Numbered from the stretch's first letter, positions 1-9,570 are shown. The stretch is 64,000 nt of DNA from Cyanobacteria bacterium FACHB-DQ100 (GCA_014695195.1 JACJNW010000022.1:208033-272032); one strand, 5' to 3'. Made by a program: numbers and translations. The notes: a model not told the origin generated them from the sequence alone.

Positions 1-242
1 TTCAGTTGCTCAAGCACGTTGTTCTTGAAGAGGATGTCGCGAACGGTGTCGGTCGGCTGTGCGCCTTTCTTTAACCAATCGAGAATCACAGGCACATCCA
101 GACGGACTTCATCCGATCGGGGGTTATAAAATCCGACTTCTGCCAAAGGGCGACCATCGCGACGGCTGGTGCTTTGAGCGACGACAATCCGATAGCTGGC
201 TTCGCGCTTTTTACCGAAGCGCTTTAATCTCAATTTGAGCAT
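1..242 (-). CDS. rpsP: 30S ribosomal protein S16 (3' end outside window)
   Basis: Reading the minus strand from an ATG at 242 gives [20 protein letters not shown], then an S16-typical stretch with [16 protein letters not shown] and [20 protein letters not shown]16 is a small-subunit protein needed for 30S assembly. About 80 codons are visible and the C-terminus lies beyond base 1, so the gene is partial only because of the window edge. In many cyanobacteria rpsP follows ffh closely. Here ffh lies upstream on the same strand but is separated by an exoD-like gene and a small antitoxin-like ORF. Confidence 0.95.
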   Translation of the reverse strand, partial: MLKLRLKRFGKKREASYRIVVAQSTSRRDGRPLAEVGFYNPRSDEVRLDVPVILDWLKKGAQPTDTVRDILFKNNVLEQL

Positions 243-357
243 GACTAGAACCGAGGACTCCTTATGAATAGTTACAAAGTGATATGGCGTTTTGCCATAC
301 TTCCCGGAATAGACATCCTAACACGGTGAGGGTAGATAAGCGCGATCGCGGCGGATT

Positions 358-993
358 TCAACGAATATTTCTTGAGAGGAACTGAAAAACGCTTGAGAAG
401 AAAATGACGATCGCGCCGGTCATCAGTGCAAGAATCACTAGAGCAGCAATCGTACTAAACACAACCAATACGCCATCGGCTTCGATTAATCCGAGACTAA
501 TCGCGACGATCGCGATCGCAGGCAAGATATTCCCAAACGGAATCGGTAGCACAATCACAAAGGCAAGCAGCAGGAACAGCAAGCCGAGCGATCGTTCTAC
601 GAACGGCGTTGTTGCAAAGTGCCAGCGCGGGCGAATCAACCGTTCAAACTTTTGAAGGTACCGCAAAATTTGCCGGACAATTTTCTCGAAATCTTTGCGC
701 TTGAAGCTACGATTTGCCAGCCAGCGCGGAAGTCGCGGACTGGAAAAACCACACAGTAACTGAATTGAGAAAATGACCAGCGGCAGACCAATAATGGCAG
801 AAACACCTGCGATCGGTAATGGCAAGGCTTCCGGTAACGCGCAAATTAACAATGTTGGCCCAAACGCCCGACTTCCTAAGCTCTCAATCAGTTCACCCAA
901 ACGAATTGTTTCGCGATCGTGCTGCTGCAATAAATTCTGCAACATTTCCGAAGTGTGTAACTGAGGCGGGGAGTTGTTTTGAAATTGGCTCAT
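358..993 (-). CDS. ExoD-family membrane protein
   Basis: The 211-residue protein has a soluble N-terminus of about 45 residues with LQNLLQQHDRETIRLGELIE, followed by the ExoD-family stretch GSRAFGPTLLICALPEALPL and several hydrophobic segments (about 45-85, 133-155 and 160-200). ExoD (PF06055) was named from rhizobial exopolysaccharide mutants; its biochemical role is unknown. It lies between rpsP and ffh on the same strand. The family call rests on the conserved N-terminal pattern and the membrane topology. A role in polysaccharide production here is only inferred. Confidence 0.8.
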   Translation of the reverse strand: MSQFQNNSPPQLHTSEMLQNLLQQHDRETIRLGELIESLGSRAFGPTLLICALPEALPLPIAGVSAIIGLPLVIFSIQLLCGFSSPRLPRWLANRSFKRKDFEKIVRQILRYLQKFERLIRPRWHFATTPFVERSLGLLFLLLAFVIVLPIPFGNILPAIAIVAISLGLIEADGVLVVFSTIAALVILALMTGAIVIFFSSVFQFLSRNIR

Positions 994-1081
994 GTTGTAT
1001 AGGGCGATCTCAGAACCTTTACTGTTGAGCTTGCGCTAGCAGAACAGGATTGAAACAGCAATGCTCAGCAAGTAACCCCCA

Positions 1082-1294
1082 CTAAATTGATTCTTCAAGG
1101 AGCAAAACAATTCGATGTTCTCCAGGTGTAATGTCGCTAGGAAGTTGAATCGTAAGATTGCCATCCTCTGCAACGATCGCTCGAACTTCAACCGTTTTAA
1201 TCTTGGCTTCTCTTACTCCGGCATCAGATTCAATTCTGACTGTTGGTGAAGTTAATCTCTGATGATTTACGTCGAGTTGCGCGGCTGAAATCAT
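1082..1294 (-). CDS. Small antitoxin-like protein
   Basis: This is a 70-residue ORF. Its last 45 residues (VEVRAIVAEDGNLTIQLPSD followed by a beta-rich end, VLLLEES) resemble the small cyanobacterial antitoxin-like proteins that have a strand-turn-strand core with an 'EDG.L.I.LP' motif. The first 25 residues look non-homologous. The ATG lies inside an overlapping ORF in another frame (1230-1352), so the true start is uncertain. No toxin gene is adjacent. The family assignment is tentative. Confidence 0.45.
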   Translation of the reverse strand: MISAAQLDVNHQRLTSPTVRIESDAGVREAKIKTVEVRAIVAEDGNLTIQLPSDITPGEHRIVLLLEESI

Positions 1295-1352
1295 ACTCAG
1301 CGCTTAATTCCTCGCCATCGGAATCCAAGGTTGGTTTAGAGCCCTTGGTCAT
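1230..1352 (-). pseudogene. Truncated antitoxin-like N-terminus
   Basis: A minus-strand ATG at 1352 opens 40 codons beginning MTKGSKPTLDSDGEELSAEY and continuing DFSRATRRK before running into unrelated sequence and a TGA at 1230. The acidic start followed by 'EL.AEYDFS.A.RGK' is typical of short cyanobacterial antitoxins partnered with mRNA-interferase-type toxins. Here the rest of the family is missing, and the frame overlaps the start of the 1082-1294 ORF. It looks like a fused or decayed remnant. A real 40-residue peptide is possible but less likely. Confidence 0.35.
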
Positions 1353-1480
1353 ACATTCTTTTTTCTAATGAGGTTGCGAGTCGAACGCTAAGAATGCAAA
1401 TGAAATTTAGCTTTTTTCTCATCCCACTTTCCTCATCCCACTCGAACCCGACAGTCAGGGCTTCGCGTTAGTCTCTAACC

Positions 1481-2971
1481 TCACAAATTACCAAAGCCTT
1501 TCTTCTTCTTATCTTTGCCGCCTTTCTTCTTCTTGCCGCCGCCTTGATAGCCTCTATATCCAGGCTGAGGGGGACGCATTCCACCGCCCATGCCGCCGAA
1601 CGGATTGCCGCCACCAAACGGATTGGGAAGTCCGCCCATTGGCATTCCACCCATACCGGGGAAGCCCATCTGGCCGGAACCCATTTGCTGCATCATCGAT
1701 CTCATTCTCTGGAAATTCGTCACCAGTTCGCTGACTTCTTTATCCGAGTGACCTGAACCCCTAGCAATGCGCTTGCGGCGACTGGGGGAATTGGAGAGCA
1801 GATCGGGATTTTTGCGCTCTTCAACGGTCATCGAGCCGATCATCGCTTCAGCTTTTTTCAGTTGCTCTTCGCCTTTTTGAAGCTGTTCTTCGTTCACCAT
1901 CTTGCCCATGCCCGGAATCAGCTTCATCACACCACCGAGCGATCCCATGTTTTTGAGCAGGCGGGTTTGTTTGAGAAAGTCTGTGAAGTCAAATTGTGCA
2001 GAGAGAATCTTCTCCTGCATTTTTTCGGCTTCTGCCATGTCTACTTCTTCGCGGGCTTTTTCCACCAGCGTCAAGACATCACCCATACCAAGAATCCGCG
2101 ATGCCATGCGATCGGGGTAGAACGGCTGCAACGCATCCACTTTTTCCCCGATCCCGATAAACTTGATCGGCTGACCTGAAATCCGACGCACCGAGAGTGC
2201 TGCACCCCCGCGAGTATCGCCGTCCATCTTGGTCAGAATTGCACCTGTGACACCGATTTGCTCGTGGAACGTCCGAGTCAAGTTTGCAGCTTCCTGACCC
2301 GTCATGGCATCCACAACCAGCAGCGTTTCGTGCGGTTTAATTGTGTCTTTGATGCGCTTGAGTTCGCCCATCATCGATTCGTCAATCTGCAAACGCCCAG
2401 CCGTATCCACGATCACGACATCAAAGCCGTCGGCTCTCGCTTTTTCCACCCCTTGACGCGCAATCTCAACTGGATCAGCGTCTTTGCCCAACTCGAACAC
2501 AGGCACATTGATTTGCTTGCCCAGCGCGACTAACTGGTCGATCGCTGCCGGTCGATAGACATCCGTGGCAACCAATAAAGCTTTACGATCTTCTTTCCGC
2601 AGGTGTAGCGCCAGCTTGGCAGTGGCAGTCGTTTTACCCGTTCCTTGCAGACCCGCCATGAGAACGATCGTTGGAGCCGTCTCTGCCTCAGCCAAGGGGA
2701 CGTTGGCATCACCCATGACTTTGACAAGCTCGTTGTAGACGATCTCGATAAACTGCTGATCGGGTCGCACTCCAGCAATGACTTCTGCCCCAAGCGCGTT
2801 TTGTTCAACTTCTGCGACAAAATCTTTTACCACTTGCAGGTTGACATCGGCTTCGAGCAGCGCGCGACGAACTTCTCGCAAGGCATCTTTCACATTCGAA
2901 TCTGTGATTTTGTCTTGACCGCGAACTTTTTTCCAGGCTTGTTCTAAGCGATCGGCAAGAGCGTCAAACAT
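1481..2971 (-). CDS. ffh: Signal recognition particle protein Ffh (SRP54)
   Basis: Ffh binds signal peptides of nascent membrane and secreted proteins with the SRP RNA and delivers ribosomes to FtsY. The 496-residue protein has an N-domain (1-90), a GTPase G-domain with P-loop GLQGTGKTT (about 107-115), DTAGR (about 190) and TKMDG (about 250), and a methionine-rich M-domain (about 325-430) with the conserved RKRIARGSG and RMRSMMQQMG. The tail (about 430-496) is rich in Gly, Pro and Met and ends in two Lys clusters, longer than in E. coli. The bases just before the ATG on its strand read CCTCCT, so there is no obvious Shine-Dalgarno. Confidence 0.97.
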   Translation of the reverse strand: MFDALADRLEQAWKKVRGQDKITDSNVKDALREVRRALLEADVNLQVVKDFVAEVEQNALGAEVIAGVRPDQQFIEIVYNELVKVMGDANVPLAEAETAPTIVLMAGLQGTGKTTATAKLALHLRKEDRKALLVATDVYRPAAIDQLVALGKQINVPVFELGKDADPVEIARQGVEKARADGFDVVIVDTAGRLQIDESMMGELKRIKDTIKPHETLLVVDAMTGQEAANLTRTFHEQIGVTGAILTKMDGDTRGGAALSVRRISGQPIKFIGIGEKVDALQPFYPDRMASRILGMGDVLTLVEKAREEVDMAEAEKMQEKILSAQFDFTDFLKQTRLLKNMGSLGGVMKLIPGMGKMVNEEQLQKGEEQLKKAEAMIGSMTVEERKNPDLLSNSPSRRKRIARGSGHSDKEVSELVTNFQRMRSMMQQMGSGQMGFPGMGGMPMGGLPNPFGGGNPFGGMGGGMRPPQPGYRGYQGGGKKKKGGKDKKKKGFGNL

Positions 2972-3139
2972 AGGAGGAACTGATCAGGAGTTATCTTTTC
3001 CAGAGTAGCGTGTTTCTGGACGTGAGGGGCGCGATCGTAGGGACGGAAATCCCTAATCACTAGGAATGCCCGCGCATTGGCGAAAGGAATAGGGAGTAGG
3101 GGGTTGAACAGAGGAACAACGTACCACTTCCCACTTCAA

Positions 3140-4699
3140 TTATTGCTTCACCAGCCTGTAATATCTGTATTCCTCGGTGAGCGGGAAAGCTTCGAGTTTG
3201 TACCCTTGTTTTTGCACGTCTGACAACAGAGGCTCGTAAGCGTCGTATAAAAATACTTCAGTGAAGTTATCGGGGATTTTCGGAGCCGTACCCGGTTTTG
3301 CTAACAGAAACTTGGTTTTTGGATCAAGGGCGTAGCTCAAGGCGATGATCAGGTTGGGAAAGGGTGAGTTACTCACCACTAAAGGCCGAGCAGTTCGACC
3401 CAGGATTGTGGCGGTTTGCTGGGGATTGATTGGAATGGCTTTGTTCCACCAATAAGAGGCTTGTGAACTCGCTGCACCAGAAAATACGCCAGCTAACAAA
3501 ACGCAAATCAGTGCGGCTTGCCATACTGTCGATTGCCAGCGGGGGTTAGAAGCAGAAGCGATTTTTTTAGTAAATAGATAGGCGATCGCAAATTGAATGC
3601 CCAAATAGATCAAAAACAAATAGCGAGTCTCACCGGAAAAGCGATATCTTCTCAAGATTAAGTCCGGCAGCATCAACATCACAACTTGAACGCCGATCAA
3701 GCTCAAAAGCAGCAGCGAAGTTTTCTTTTCAGTATGCGTCCACAAGTAATAAAGCGCGTAGCCAGAGAGCAGGAGAGCGGTCAGCGCAAAAGGAACGTGA
3801 TAGGGAATATCAAACTTGGGGTACCCCAGCCCATAATCTAGAAAAACTCGCGTCATGTTGATTACCCAGCGGTTCACCAAATGCTGCAAGCTGACGCTGT
3901 TATTGAAGAAGCCTGCAATATGGCGTGGAGAAAAGTTGTTATAAATGGCGAATCCAATCCAACTCGCAAGCGCCAGTCCCCACATTAGCAGTGAGACCGC
4001 AAAGCGACGGACTGATTGATTCCACTGGAGCTTTTGTGTGAATAAAAAGTAGATTGAGTGCGCCACCAGCACTAAACCAAAATAGAGATACGAGTAAGCG
4101 CCAACGACTAGAGTGAGTCGATAAAGCCACCAGTGGCGATTCGAGGGGTATCGCAGGGCACGGAGCAGTGCAGCACTAGACACTAAGGTCAGAAAGATCC
4201 ACAAAGTGTAAGGGCGTGCCTCTTGTGCATAAACGAGATGGGCTGGTGAAAGCGCGATCAGGGCTGTCGTAATCAAGCTTGCGATCGACGAGCCAAACAA
4301 TTCCCAGGCTAACCAGTAAGCCGCAGGCAGCACCAGCAGACCAAAGAAGACCGATAGCCCTCTGGCAACTGCGATCGAGTCCTGGAACCGCATTCCCCAG
4401 TGGGTTAACACAAAATAAAATGGCGGGAGTTGCGGCTCTTCTTTTGCCAAACTTGTGACTACATCAGTGGTCGTTCGGCTTAAATCCATCCGCTGATACT
4501 TCATCAGGTCTTCGCGACCGATTACTTGCTCATTCACAATGTCCTGAAACATCTGCGCTTCAGTGTGACCTGTGCTGCGTAGAAGGGTGTAAGACTCATC
4601 AAAGGAGATAGATTTGAGATCAAGATTGACAAATCTAAAGCAGATTCCCACGACAAGCAGCAGGATTACTAGAAAACGAAGCTGTTTTGGGAAAGTCAT
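3140..4699 (-). CDS. GT39/ArnT-like membrane glycosyltransferase
   Basis: The 519-residue polytopic protein starts with a membrane segment (about 8-25) followed by a short loop containing SISFDESYTLLRSTGH. The acidic 'DE' just after the first helix is the hallmark of GT-C enzymes (GT39/PMT_2, GT83). Further signatures are PQLPPFYFVLTHW and VYAQEARPYTLW, and about ten later hydrophobic segments. Such enzymes transfer sugars from polyprenyl-phosphate donors to lipids or proteins on the outer face of the membrane. The divergent neighbour is a DPM-like GT2-GtrA protein that could make that donor, which supports a shared pathway. The substrate cannot be told. Confidence 0.8.
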   Translation of the reverse strand: MTFPKQLRFLVILLLVVGICFRFVNLDLKSISFDESYTLLRSTGHTEAQMFQDIVNEQVIGREDLMKYQRMDLSRTTTDVVTSLAKEEPQLPPFYFVLTHWGMRFQDSIAVARGLSVFFGLLVLPAAYWLAWELFGSSIASLITTALIALSPAHLVYAQEARPYTLWIFLTLVSSAALLRALRYPSNRHWWLYRLTLVVGAYSYLYFGLVLVAHSIYFLFTQKLQWNQSVRRFAVSLLMWGLALASWIGFAIYNNFSPRHIAGFFNNSVSLQHLVNRWVINMTRVFLDYGLGYPKFDIPYHVPFALTALLLSGYALYYLWTHTEKKTSLLLLSLIGVQVVMLMLPDLILRRYRFSGETRYLFLIYLGIQFAIAYLFTKKIASASNPRWQSTVWQAALICVLLAGVFSGAASSQASYWWNKAIPINPQQTATILGRTARPLVVSNSPFPNLIIALSYALDPKTKFLLAKPGTAPKIPDNFTEVFLYDAYEPLLSDVQKQGYKLEAFPLTEEYRYYRLVKQ

Positions 4700-4978
4700 A
4701 AACTACACCATTCGTCTTGAGAAAATATCGAATGCGCGAAGAACCCGCGATCGACGAGCTTACTGAAATTCGGCGACAGTCATGAGCAACCGCACACGAT
4801 CGCACTTTCTAACAAGGTTGTAAAGCGGTTCAGAACACCTGTCTAGGCGATCGGATAGGAACCTTATCCGTACTACACAGAAGGAGATTTTTTATGAAAC
4901 TCCCGTAAAATTACTGATTCAGAAATCTTCTTCCGATATATTGACAGAAGTGATTCCACAGCGATCTTCGCTTCGCCT

Positions 4979-6244
4979 ATGCCTACCATTTCTGAAAACT
5001 CCTCGTTTCTTCCCACACCTTCTGGTGCGCTCAGGATCGATGGCCTTGCATCACTCAGTTCAATCGGGGTTGATCGCAACTCGGCAGATACACTGACTGA
5101 ACAGGTTCAGCTTTCGTTGATCGTTCCGACCTACAACGAAAGCGGCAACATTCACCGGATTATTCGGATTCTGTGTAATCTTCTCGATCAGGCTTTGCCG
5201 AATGATTACGAGTTGATTGTAGTGGATGATAACAGCCCCGATCGCACCTGGGAACTGGCGCAAGCGTTGATGCCAGACTATCCGCATCTGCGCGTGATGC
5301 GTCGTCAAACCGAGCGAGGACTTTCAACCGCAGTCATTCGGGGGTGGCAAGCGTCGAGAGGGCGAGTGTTGGGTGTGATTGATGGGGACTTGCAGCACCC
5401 GCCAGAAGTGTTGATGAAGCTATTTGCGGCGATCGCTCAGGGTGCAGATGTGGCGGTTGCGAGTCGTCATGTTGAAGGAGGCGGAGTCAGTGACTGGAGC
5501 GCGGTGCGACGGTTTCTGTCACGAGGTGCTCAGACGCTGGGCTTGGTGATTTTACCCAATGTGCTTAGCCGAGTTTCAGATCCGATGAGCGGCTATTTTA
5601 TGGTGAGACGCAGCGCGATCGCAGGACAAGTTCTCAATCCATTGGGCTACAAAATCCTGATCGAAGTGCTGGGGCGTGGTGATATTGCACAGGTTGCGGA
5701 AGTTGGATATGTCTTCCAAGAGCGAGAAGAAGGTGAAAGTAAAGTTACTTGGAAGCAATACAAAGACTACATTCACCATCTACTGCGGCTGCGCTTTTCA
5801 ACTGGTCGGCTGGGGCGAATTTCACACAAATTGGATTTTCCACTGGGGCGCTTTATCCGCTTTGCGTTAGTCGGATTTAGCGGGCTTGCAGTGGATATGA
5901 CGGCGCTATACTTGCTTTATGATGTCTTGGGATTTGGGCTGACTCGCAGTGCGATTTTGGCGGCGGAACTGGCGATCGTCAATAACTTTTTGTGGAACGA
6001 TCTTTGGACATTTAGAGATTTTTCTAAGCAGCAGCGAAAACGGCGACAGATTGTTAAACGGTTTGTGAAGTTCAACATCATCTGTCTGATGGGGCTGATC
6101 CTGAAAATCTTGCTGTTGAATCTCCTGTTCAACGGTCTGCATCTCAACGCTTACGTCGCAAACTTCCTGGCAATCATCGCTGTAACCATCTGGAATTTCT
6201 GGATCAATCTGAAGCTAAGTTGGCGTGTGACTGAAGTGAAGTAG
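4979..6244 (+). CDS. GT2 polyprenyl-phosphate glycosyltransferase with C-terminal GtrA domain
   Basis: Residues about 45-275 form a GT2 domain of the dolichyl-phosphate mannose synthase type: SLIVPTYNESGNIHRIIRIL, the metal-binding VVDDNSPDRTW, and DGDLQHPPEVL. Residues about 290-410 form a four-helix GtrA-like membrane domain starting FIRFALVGFSGLAVDM. Such fusions attach a sugar to undecaprenyl or dolichyl phosphate and help move it across the membrane. The gene diverges from the GT39-type enzyme at 3140-4699, a plausible user of the product. The N-terminal 40 residues are not conserved, so the true start could be later, at the in-frame sites before residue 45. Confidence 0.88.
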   Translation: MPTISENSSFLPTPSGALRIDGLASLSSIGVDRNSADTLTEQVQLSLIVPTYNESGNIHRIIRILCNLLDQALPNDYELIVVDDNSPDRTWELAQALMPDYPHLRVMRRQTERGLSTAVIRGWQASRGRVLGVIDGDLQHPPEVLMKLFAAIAQGADVAVASRHVEGGGVSDWSAVRRFLSRGAQTLGLVILPNVLSRVSDPMSGYFMVRRSAIAGQVLNPLGYKILIEVLGRGDIAQVAEVGYVFQEREEGESKVTWKQYKDYIHHLLRLRFSTGRLGRISHKLDFPLGRFIRFALVGFSGLAVDMTALYLLYDVLGFGLTRSAILAAELAIVNNFLWNDLWTFRDFSKQQRKRRQIVKRFVKFNIICLMGLILKILLLNLLFNGLHLNAYVANFLAIIAVTIWNFWINLKLSWRVTEVK

Positions 6245-6256
6245 ACTGAAGTTATT

Positions 6257-7408
6257 TTAGTTTTTCAGTAACGGATAATATAACTGTCCGGTTGCATTAA
6301 TTAGCCCTGCTTCGTTCCCTGCTTGGGTTCCGGTTCCGGTGAAAATATCCACTCGTCCTGCGCCAATAATCGCGCCGCCTGTATCTTGATCCAACATAAA
6401 GCGACTGACCGATCGCGGCTCATACTGCCGATCCGCCTTCAAAATCGGTAGCTGTGTTTGAATCAACGCTAATGCTCCGGGCGGCATGAGTGATTTATCC
6501 GTTGCGATCGAGCGATCGGCAGTCACCGGAACTCCCAGACTTCCCAAGGCGGGCGCTCCGGAGGTATTTCTAAAAAACACAAACCGACGATTCCGAGGCA
6601 AATAGATATCTAGGTCTTTTGGATTCTGTTGAAAATACTTCAGCACGTTCGGGAGGTTGAGATCCTTTAGCTTCAGCTTGCCGTCTTTGACTAATTCGCG
6701 TCCGATTCCGGTGTAGGGCTGATCGGTTAATCCTGCAACGCCGATCGTCATTGTGGTTCCGTCAGTCAGCGTTAGGCGGGCGGAGCCTTGAACTTGAATC
6801 AAAAAGGCTTCTAGTCGATCGCGCATCCACACTAATTCCGAGCCGCGCAGCTTACCTTTACTACTCTGTAATCCGTCTGTACCTTCTAGCTCTAATCGGG
6901 TTGGGTGTGGCTTTTTCCACTGTGAGAAGTCAGCAGGAAGTGAGTATAGCGGGTAACGATAGGTAGCGGTTTGAGTGCGACTAGCGGTATGAACTGGCTC
7001 AAAATACCCCGTAAACGCAACCGTTCCTTGGTTGTCTTTGCCGATCGATTGATAAAACACAAATTCTCGTGCGATCGCTCTTGATAGCGCTCGGTTCGAT
7101 TTCGCGGTTAACAGCAATTGTCGAAAGCGCTTCAAGCTGCGAATCACGCGATCGCGAGTAACGGTTTTGACCGGATATTTCTCATAGGCTTGAATTGCTT
7201 TCGGAGTTTCTAAGTATCGCAAGCTGTGATCAATCGCGCTTAGCATGGCTCGACGATCGCGCAAAATCTGATCATCAATTGCGACCGGAGATTTCACGAG
7301 CGGTTTGAGTGGTACTTGAACCGGAGCAGTAATCGGTTTGGGCTGTGCCAGCAGCGGAACAGTCGGCACCCCAAAAAGTAACAAACTGAGAATGAGCGAT
7401 CGTTTCAT
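6257..7408 (-). CDS. mltA: Membrane-bound lytic transglycosylase A (MltA)
   Basis: MltA cleaves the MurNAc-GlcNAc bond of peptidoglycan and forms 1,6-anhydro ends. I chose the ATG at 7408 because it begins a clean signal peptide (MKRSLILSLLLFGVPTVPLL then AQ), seven codons inside the longest ORF. The MltA core runs from about residue 120 with FTGYFEPVHTASRT. The C-terminal 3D domain carries MLDQDTGGAIIGAGRVDIFT with the catalytic Asp. Length (383 residues) fits the family. It converges with the GT2-GtrA gene, whose stop is only 12 bases away, and a G/C-rich palindromic repeat lies just upstream. Confidence 0.92.
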   Translation of the reverse strand: MKRSLILSLLLFGVPTVPLLAQPKPITAPVQVPLKPLVKSPVAIDDQILRDRRAMLSAIDHSLRYLETPKAIQAYEKYPVKTVTRDRVIRSLKRFRQLLLTAKSNRALSRAIAREFVFYQSIGKDNQGTVAFTGYFEPVHTASRTQTATYRYPLYSLPADFSQWKKPHPTRLELEGTDGLQSSKGKLRGSELVWMRDRLEAFLIQVQGSARLTLTDGTTMTIGVAGLTDQPYTGIGRELVKDGKLKLKDLNLPNVLKYFQQNPKDLDIYLPRNRRFVFFRNTSGAPALGSLGVPVTADRSIATDKSLMPPGALALIQTQLPILKADRQYEPRSVSRFMLDQDTGGAIIGAGRVDIFTGTGTQAGNEAGLINATGQLYYPLLKN

Positions 7409-7467
7409 GAATGATTCGGATAAGAACACGATCGGATTTGCCCCACCAGACGTTCATCAAACAATCA

Positions 7468-7498
7468 AAGTCCCCACTCGTGGGGGATTTAGGGGGAT
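7468..7498. repeat. Short palindromic repeat (CCCCCTAAATCCCCC family)
   Basis: The sequence AAAGTCCCCACTCGTGGGGG is followed directly by ATTTAGGGGG. It is one half-unit of the same module found inside the MITE-like elements at 16445-16600, 62049-62245 and 62276-62375. This copy lies about 60 bases upstream of the mltA start and has no visible terminal inverted repeats, so it is probably a solitary or decayed copy. Confidence 0.75.
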
Positions 7499-7579
7499 TT
7501 CCGCAGACTTCAACGCAAGCCAAAGGCTTTTATCAAACTTATGTCAATGCCATTTGACTCAGAAAATTCGTGCAAGTTC

Positions 7580-9001
7580 CTAATCGTCTGCGCCACGATG
7601 CACTGTTTTCACCCACTTCAAGCGCTTCGGGCGAATTGACATTCTCAACGTTGCCGTAGACACGATCGCAAACCAGTGCAGCATATAAATCGCACCCCGC
7701 AAACCCTGCACCATCAGCGTTGCCCAATCGAGCAACGATTGATGTTTTGCACTCTTGAGCCGTCGAACACGCCGCAAGCCCCCGATCGCGCTGAATAAAA
7801 ACAGCAACATCATCATCGCGGAAATCGGACTGGTCAGCATCATTCGGTGACGCAACACTGCCATGAGAAAATCGGGAATTGCAGCAGTCGGCATCACATA
7901 CTGAAGCGTCCAAAACATCGCCAGATCTAGCGTTTTGCGGGTTCCCATGCGGTTTTGCAAAATTAACCGCCAGTAGTCGAGATAGCGCTGATAGCCACCT
8001 TCCGCCCAGCGATTTCGTTGATGCCAAAGCGCGATCGCGCTCGTCACACCCTCTTCATACACCGCAGGCTCCGTCACCACTTCAATATCCCACTGATTCA
8101 GATGCAGCCGGAAAGTCAAGTCCAAATCATCGGTGATCGTTTCCTCGTTCCAGCCGCCGCAATCGATCAACGCTTCTCGGCGTACCAGTTGACCATTGCC
8201 GCGCAGTTCACCCAATCCACCGATCACAGAACGCTGCTGATGAATAAACGCATCCAGCGCCATTTCTGCCATTTGCCCTCGAATCCAGAAGTTATTTGCA
8301 TCTTTTGAATGAAACCCTGGCTCGGCTTGAATAATGGCTTTTCTAACCTGGATTGCACCGACATCACCGCGATCGAACACAGGCAATACGCGCCGGAGAA
8401 AATCGGGTTCTACTTGAGCATCCGCATCAAACACAACAATGAATTCGCCTTGTGTGAGCGGCAATACCTGATTCAGCGCGCCGGATTTACCACCGCCTGC
8501 ATTGGCGGGACGATGAAATACGTTTAACTGCGGGTACTGCGTTGCTAACTGATCGAGAATTTCAGCCGTTTGATCACTACTGTTGTCGTTGATGATCCAA
8601 ACTTCGTAGCGATCGTTTGGATAATTCAATCCGCACAGCATTTCGACTAAGCGCCCAACGACCGCTTCTTCGTTTTTGGCTGCCACCATCAGCGACACCC
8701 TTGGGAAAGCATCATCATCTTCGAGCGGTTTAGGCAAGCTGCAAGGACGCGCCAGAATCAATCGAGCCGCGTGAAGGCTCATCAACGTGGTCACACCCAA
8801 AACCAACCAGTAGCCCCATGCCATCAGATGCAGCGCGATCGTACTGCCCCAAATCGCAGCAAACATGACCGCCGCTTTCTTCCTACGTCCTTGAAATCCG
8901 CGAAAGGTTTTCGGTTCTTCCGGATCGGGTAACTCCGTCATTAATGCGGTCAACGCCTCAAGCTCAAAAGAATCGTTTTCTTGCCAAGATTGCTCGGACA
9001 T
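7580..9001 (-). CDS. mgdA: Beta-monoglucosyldiacylglycerol synthase
   Basis: This GT2 enzyme moves glucose from UDP-glucose to diacylglycerol, the first step in cyanobacterial galactolipid synthesis before epimerisation to MGDG. The 473-residue protein closely matches my recollection of Synechocystis Sll1377: FRGFQGRRKKAAV near 35, SLMVAAKNEEAVVGRLVEML, WIINDNSSDQT, FDADAQV, the acceptor-site ETITDDLDLTFRLH, and the Q..RW signature in ALWHQRNRWAEGGYQRYLDY. It ends RPKRLKWVKTVH. Membrane segments lie near 48-85 and 365-450. It is an essential thylakoid-lipid enzyme standing alone on the minus strand. Confidence 0.92.
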   Translation of the reverse strand: MSEQSWQENDSFELEALTALMTELPDPEEPKTFRGFQGRRKKAAVMFAAIWGSTIALHLMAWGYWLVLGVTTLMSLHAARLILARPCSLPKPLEDDDAFPRVSLMVAAKNEEAVVGRLVEMLCGLNYPNDRYEVWIINDNSSDQTAEILDQLATQYPQLNVFHRPANAGGGKSGALNQVLPLTQGEFIVVFDADAQVEPDFLRRVLPVFDRGDVGAIQVRKAIIQAEPGFHSKDANNFWIRGQMAEMALDAFIHQQRSVIGGLGELRGNGQLVRREALIDCGGWNEETITDDLDLTFRLHLNQWDIEVVTEPAVYEEGVTSAIALWHQRNRWAEGGYQRYLDYWRLILQNRMGTRKTLDLAMFWTLQYVMPTAAIPDFLMAVLRHRMMLTSPISAMMMLLFLFSAIGGLRRVRRLKSAKHQSLLDWATLMVQGLRGAIYMLHWFAIVSTATLRMSIRPKRLKWVKTVHRGADD

Positions 9002-9143
9002 AGTTGCAGTGTCTAACGCCCAGTAAGTGTTTCGTGTCGCTAAAGTTTCGTGTCACTAAAGATTCAAATCGAATCGTAAAGTTTTCGCTACATTGACAGC
9101 TTACCGTGCGATCGCTCATTTGCGCGGATTTCTTCTAGCGCTC

Positions 9144-9452
9144 CTAATGGGCTTTTTCTTCCCACAAATCTGGCACAGACTTTCCACATTGCCGCAGTTC
9201 GGAGTCTAAAAACAGCCAGTAAAGAATTTCTTCTGCGCGATCGCGCTCTTCGCGAATTTCGTCTAACTGACGCTTGATCGCTTCATACTGGTTCTCATCA
9301 GCACATTCAAACGCCTGCTCAAACTGAACCCGATGTCGATCTTGAATTCTGAGAAATTGATAAGCATACTCATCGACACGCGGATCTTCAACCATCCAGC
9401 AGTGATCAATCACATACAAAATATCCGATCGCGACACAGATTGCAGGTTCAC
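9144..9452 (-). CDS. Conserved hypothetical, charged helical protein
   Basis: The 102-residue soluble protein is rich in Glu, Asp, Arg and aromatic residues. It contains DILYVIDHCWMVEDPRVDEY and a predicted long helix with YEAIKRQLDEIREERDRAEE. I do not recognise a named domain, and there is no signal peptide or membrane segment. Codon use matches its neighbours. It is transcribed in the same direction as mgdA, 142 bases upstream of it. Function unknown. Confidence 0.65.
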   Translation of the reverse strand: MNLQSVSRSDILYVIDHCWMVEDPRVDEYAYQFLRIQDRHRVQFEQAFECADENQYEAIKRQLDEIREERDRAEEILYWLFLDSELRQCGKSVPDLWEEKAH

Positions 9453-9570
9453 TCAGTATCCTTAAACACATGGGTATTCTGTCAGGCAACGCGAAAAATG
9501 ACGCAGCAGTCGTTGGATCGTAAACAAATTAAGTACCATTGAAGTGTCATCTAGATTACAAAAGATAAAA

